In this document: piece by piece, positions 59,767 through 64,000 of the stretch
Layout of the letters: every line of letters starts with the position of its first letter
Numbering within the stretch: position 1 is the first letter of the stretch
Assembly: GCA_030407085.1 (NCBI GenBank)
Contig: CM059586.1
Span: 32,227,501 to 32,291,500, forward strand
From: Trichopria drosophilae
Lineage: Eukaryota; Arthropoda; Insecta; Hymenoptera; Diapriidae
Direction: 5' to 3'
DNA length: 64,000 nt
Notes under the pieces: model-generated
The model's database searches: none
What the model saw: only the letters and a program-made list of their open reading frames with translations
What the model was told of the DNA's origin: nothing
Program-made: the position numbers and the translations under genes

Positions 59767-61439
59767 TACATAATTTGTTCACCTATATCGGATTTACAAG
59801 CACAATAATGAACCGCTGGAATCACATCAACCGTACAACTGCACATCAAGAGAACAATTGCATATCAATAGAATAGGTTATGTAGCTTTTATCAAAACAT
59901 CGCTTTGATTCGACAGTTGCCGAATATTCATGAAGATACTCGAATCGGCAATGTGTCTTCGATTTTCAAGTGTCTCAACACATAAATATCTTAAATTAGT
60001 TAAAACGACCTTAATGTAAACACTTTTAAAGTCTTCATTATATGTCTCAGATTATAAGACACAAAAATGTCTTATTTACGATCAATAGACGCAAATAATG
60101 TCTGCAACAACAATGTCAGACACTGCAACAAAGACATATATATGATGACGGTTATTCTAGAAAGATATTTTTGAAATGTCTAATGTCTTCAAATAAGAAG
60201 TTATCGAAGACACGAGCATCTTCAATGAGTCCTCCTCCAATCAGATGTAGTTTTGTTTCTATATAATATACTCGAATTAGATTATAGAAAATAAACTGTA
60301 AAACGTAATTATATGTCGAGCTGAATAACCTCATCAGAGGAAATATAATTAATAATTTATTTTCTCTTAATTAATATTGAATAAATATAAATAAGAATCA
60401 GTGTTTCTTGGTAAACGAGAATAATGTAACTACGTTTTTAAAAAACTTTAAGATGATCTTATTTTGGCCTACAGTTTAAACGCTGATTTGTGTTTGTGGA
60501 GTAACCATCACCAATTTAACAAATGAAACTTCGACTTACTGTTAAGGTCGAAATAATGATTAGTAAATTAAATTAAATTATTTGTCATTAATTGAAAATT
60601 AAGAAATAATATTCATGAAAAATTAAAAAAATTATGGCGTTTCCTCTCCATCTGTACCACTAGAATCATCAGTAAAGCGGTGGTACATACCTGCGTTATA
60701 CGCCCTCAAAAAGATTATATATTGGAAATTCATATATACGAATTGCTATCGATTTTTCACATTTGTGAAAATGCACAATAGCATTAAAGACATCCAACGA
60801 TCAAGCTCATCAGAGGTTTAGAAACCTTGAATAAAAAAAAAAAAAAACACCGATATTATGAGGTTTTATTTGTGTCTAGAGCTGGAGAAGTCTAGTAGTC
60901 TTTATTTAATGACAATAAAAAAGTTACAACGGTGATTTGGGAAATAAAATTGCTAGTCTTACTGCCAACTTTCCAAAAAAGAATGGATTTAAATGTTCCT
61001 TTACTTTATATTACATACAACTGACTTTAAATGATGATGTTTATCAAAGATATTTATTAATATTTTGCCAGGTTGTTTTGCAACAAACATTTTGTTGGAA
61101 GCGTCCACAACCATCTAGCCTCACAAAGGTTCAATTCAGTATATTCCAGGCCAGTTCAATAATTTTCTTTTTCCGTGTACCAGAATGAATAGTATTCAAA
61201 ATGCAGTATCGTGGGACTTTTCTACAATATATTGACTCCTTTTAAAATCAATATTATCGAAAAACTAATAACAGTTCAAATCCCCAACAGGATGGATCGG
61301 ATTTACCAAAACTCAAATAAGACCAAACAAAAAATAAGTCGAAAGTGGTAATGCACACCGGGTTTCACCTTTCGAATATTCCATACAAAAGTTTCTTAAA
61401 CCGACGCTAACGATCGTTTCTGGCGTACTATATTTTAAA
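59767..61439. other. Sequence rich in GTCTTA/GACAC words, no gene
   Basis: Repeated AAGACAC, TGTCTTAT and TGTCTC words from 59400 to 60200 on both strands suggest an old, degraded palindromic repeat. The rest, including an 83-codon frame at 60937-61188, is unassigned. Confidence 0.35.
60833..60847 (+). repeat. A15 tract after AATAAA-like context
   Basis: The sequence CTTGAATAAAAAAA reads into fifteen A. It may be a retrotransposed 3' end, but no duplication or parent was found. Confidence 0.4.
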
Positions 61440-61860
61440 GAATTTTATGGGTCGAAAAAATGGTCGTTGCCGCCCATCAGGATGATCTCTGGATCTTTCG
61501 ACCTAGTGAAGGAGTGAACCCAGAAAGGAGGGCGACTCCAAGGGAAGCAATCCAAGAGGGAGCCGAAGAGGATTAAAATCATGAAACGGGATCTAGCAAA
61601 ATAAACTGGCGAGCTATCGGAGGTAATACCGTCGTTGACAGTGGATGGTGGTTGCTCGCGGCAATGTTGGTGCTCGGTACCGTGCTACTTTCACTTGCTT
61701 ACATAACCGGTACGTTTGCGCTCGCGTGCTCGAGACGAACTGGGTAAATGGGAGAAACACACTCTAAGCCATTTCCGACGCGGTACCGACTTTGTGCCTT
61801 TTGTCTGCTTGTGTGCGGCATGAATGCACTGAATCGTTCAGGCTAGACGAAAATGCCATT
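61440..61860. other. GC-rich island
   Basis: CpG-rich and repeat-free (GGTCGTTGCCGCCC, GCTCGCGTGCTCGAGACG), with no ORF of note. It immediately precedes a tandem duplication. Possibly promoter or enhancer sequence. Confidence 0.3.
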
Positions 61861-61880
61861 AAAAATGCCTTTTACTTTCC

Positions 61881-62544
61881 TAAAATCCTGCCTCTGGAAA
61901 ACTCTGTCTTTGATCGCCGAGTCGTCTTAAAACACGTTTTAACCCATCCAAAAATTTAAGCTTGGTGATATTTTTGAATATTTAAACATAACCCAAACAA
62001 TTTTAAAATTAACTTTTTATGGGTCAACCCTAACTGTTAGGAATGGTGCATCTAAACATTTGAAAAATTAAAAAATTACGAAATTACACCACGCTGACAA
62101 AAATAATTAGCGCTATAGACTAAATATGCGGTTACCAGCCAACTATGGAATAATTTTAATTACATGTTAATTGAATTGATGGTCACAGGCCAAGATTTTT
62201 AAAGTTTCCACATTAACATAAAGTCCATCAACCAATTTACACAGTTCATTATGAGACCAATCACTAATGTCCCCTCCCTTTCTTCTTAATCTCAATAAGT
62301 TGCTTGTTTGGAGAAAGGTCTATCTAATATTAAATAATTTTAATGTTTTTACAAAACAATATTCTATGATTGAACGATTCTACAGAATGTTTGTTGTCCG
62401 TTTGTCGAGTGTTAGGTTAGGTTGAGCGCATCGCTTCCATTCCAAATCAAAGTTCTAAATTGTTTACTGAAATTTTAGCAACAAGATGTGTAATTCATAA
62501 TAACCGAAAACTTTTAATTTATTTACATTATTATGATAGGTTCC
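61881..62544 (+). repeat. Tandem repeat unit 1
   Basis: A 664-bp unit starting near CCTGCCTCTGGAAAACTCTG and containing a GTTAGGTTAGGTTGAG tract. It is about 90% identical to unit 2 outside an insertion. Non-coding. Confidence 0.85.
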
Positions 62545-63485
62545 TAAATTCCTGCCTCTGGAAAACTCTGTCTTTGATCGTCGAGTCGTCTTAAAACACG
62601 TTTTAACCCATCCAAAAATTTAAGCTTGGCGATATTTTTGAATATTAAAACGCAACCCAAACAACTTTAGAATCAACTTTTTATGGGTCAAACCTAACTG
62701 TTAGGAATGGTGCAACTAAACATTTGAAAAATTACAAAATTACAACACGCTAACAAAAATAATTAGCACTATGGACTACATATAGAAAGGTATAGTTGGG
62801 AGAATCAGAAGTATTGTCGAGAAAACTATAGTATAGAGTCCTGAGGATTATTAACTTTTTAGGATCAGGAGGGAAATTTGACTATACTTCTGATCTTCAT
62901 AACTATACTGTTCTCCAGTGTACCAATACATTTCAATGTTCCAAAAAGATTTGTTTACTCTGTCAATTAGAAACAATAAAAATTCACTGATTGTCAGTGA
63001 ATAGTCACTGTGTGCTACAGTAAAATGTCGCTTTTTGACTCGGTTAAACTGCTTGACTGTTTTAATCAGTGAATTTTGTTTACTTATAAATGCGGAATTG
63101 ATTCACTAACTGAATCAGATTGTCACAGACCAAGATTTTTAAAGTTTCCACATCAACATAAAGTCCATCAAGCAATTTACACAGTTCATTATGAGACCAA
63201 TCACTAATGTCCCCTCCCTTTCTTCTTAAACTCAATAAGTTGCTTGTTTGGAGAAAGGTCTATCCAACATTAAATAATTTTGATATTTTTACAAAACAAT
63301 ATTCTGTGATTGAAAGATTCTACAGAATGTTTGTTGTCCGTTTGTCAAGTGTTAGGTTAGGTTGAGAGCCTCGCTTCATTTCCAAATCAAAGTTCTAAAT
63401 TTGTTTACTAAAATTTGAGTAACAGTATATATAATTCATAATAACCGGAAACTTATAATTTATTTCAATTATTATGATAGGTTCC
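62545..63485 (+). repeat. Tandem repeat unit 2 with extra ~280 bp
   Basis: Same landmarks as unit 1 but 941 bp long: the segment 62781-63120 replaces about 60 bp of unit 1 and begins with a 119-bp hairpin. The extra DNA is either an insertion here or a loss in unit 1. Confidence 0.85.
62790..62908. repeat. 119-bp hairpin private to unit 2
   Basis: GTATAGTTGGGAGAATCAGA at the left is matched in inverse at 62884-62908 (25-bp arms, about four mismatches). Likely a small MITE that inserted after the duplication. Confidence 0.75.
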
Positions 63486-63585
63486 TAAAATCCTGCCTCT
63501 GTCGAGTCGTCTTAAAACACGTTTTAACCCATCAAATACCCATCAAAAATTTAAGCTTGATGATATTTTTTAATATTAAAACGTA
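63486..63585 (+). repeat. Tandem repeat unit 3, cut short by an inserted element
   Basis: Starts with the same CCTGCCTCTG but lacks about 27 bp (AAAACTCTGTCTTTG region). It runs to AATATTAAAACG, where a TA-flanked element begins. Confidence 0.75.
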
Positions 63586-64000
63586 CACGGAAAAAAATCA
63601 TAAGTAGAATTTGCCGAACATAGTTAAGTAAAATTTACCGAGTCTCATTTAAAAGCAAAATTTATTAAAGAATATAAATAAATAGTATTCTAGCCTTTAA
63701 GTAATACATTTTTAAATGACGTTTAATCATGGATTATCGAAAAACTAGGCTAGATATTCTATAACTACACCCGCAAGAACATTGACACCAGTTATATTAA
63801 ATATAAAAATTATGTGAATTTGTTTACTTGGATTAGATTTTAACACATCATCGGTATTAATCAAGCATTTAACAGATAAATTTCAGATAAACTGCAGAAA
63901 ATTAAGATTGTTCTTTTAATTATTTTTATTGACAACGGTTACTCAACTTTTTCGGTAAATTTTACATAAGTTCCAGGTAGAATCTACTAATTATTTTTTT
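63586..64000. mobile_element. TIR element with CACGG end, running off the window
   Basis: Starts after TA with CACGGAAAAAAATCATAAG. The last 60 bases of the window are the inverse of its first 60 (TAAAATTTACCGA, AGTAGA, AAAAAAAT), so nearly the whole element is present and only its terminal CCGTG is expected outside. Units 1 and 2 give the uninterrupted site. Confidence 0.8.

Noticed and set aside
60325..60345. CTCTGATGAGG on the minus strand as a third hammerhead
   Set aside because: No GAAA segment or stem II follows within a sensible distance.

Overview
The window looks like AT-rich nuclear DNA from an insect. The main reasons are a 1088-residue R4/Dong-type non-LTR retrotransposon ORF, the 3' end of an I-type LINE, many short inverted-repeat (MITE-like) elements, and insect-style AGGTT/TTAGG tracts at about 43300, 62410 and 63350. 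Hymenoptera is a guess. I recognise no host protein-coding gene, rRNA or CRISPR array. Two open frames at 45660-46061 and 42436-42732 (both minus) are long for such AT-rich DNA and could be orphan exons or relics.

The centrepiece is a full-length RLE-class non-LTR element at 28934-32879, minus strand. It has an intact reverse transcriptase/endonuclease frame, a 28-nt poly(A) tail, a perfect 13-bp target-site duplication, and a target immediately beside an (ATT)n microsatellite. This points to the Dong branch of the R4 clade. Its 5' end can be folded into an HDV-like layout whose P1 begins at the first element base. The coding frame stays open 66 codons upstream of the first ATG, so translation may not start at an AUG. 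The element sits between arms of an older inverted repeat (28560-28895 and 32935-33440).

The rest is a layered deposit of small elements. One 197-200 bp MITE family occurs three times (4525-4723, 14388-14584, 42175-42371), each copy with a perfect and different 8-bp duplication. Several elements are bounded by TTAA (6337-6824, 15456-15983, 22124-22205, 34326-35041, 46673-47234). For two of these an empty site is present in the window: the other arm of the same foldback, and a second copy of the same host repeat. A 650-700 bp repeat is present twice (15403-16628, interrupted; 49866-50612). Large foldbacks lie at 21584-22314, 23561-24762, 44260-45165 and 46605-48221. Elements with CACGG or CACTGAGAG ends lie at 52005-52537, 59668-59766 and 63586 to the window end. 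A tandem duplication fills 61881-63585.

Two hammerhead-ribozyme-like motifs (1824-1910 and 53939-53978, both minus) suggest relics of Penelope-like or related retroelements. A degenerate third lies in a 126-bp insertion at 44618-44743. GC-richer islands (about 4930-5660, 16990-17640, 54540-54960, 61440-61860) and a motif-dense stretch at 10640-10860 are the best candidates for host regulatory sequence. All coordinates of diverged repeats are approximate unless a duplication fixes them.
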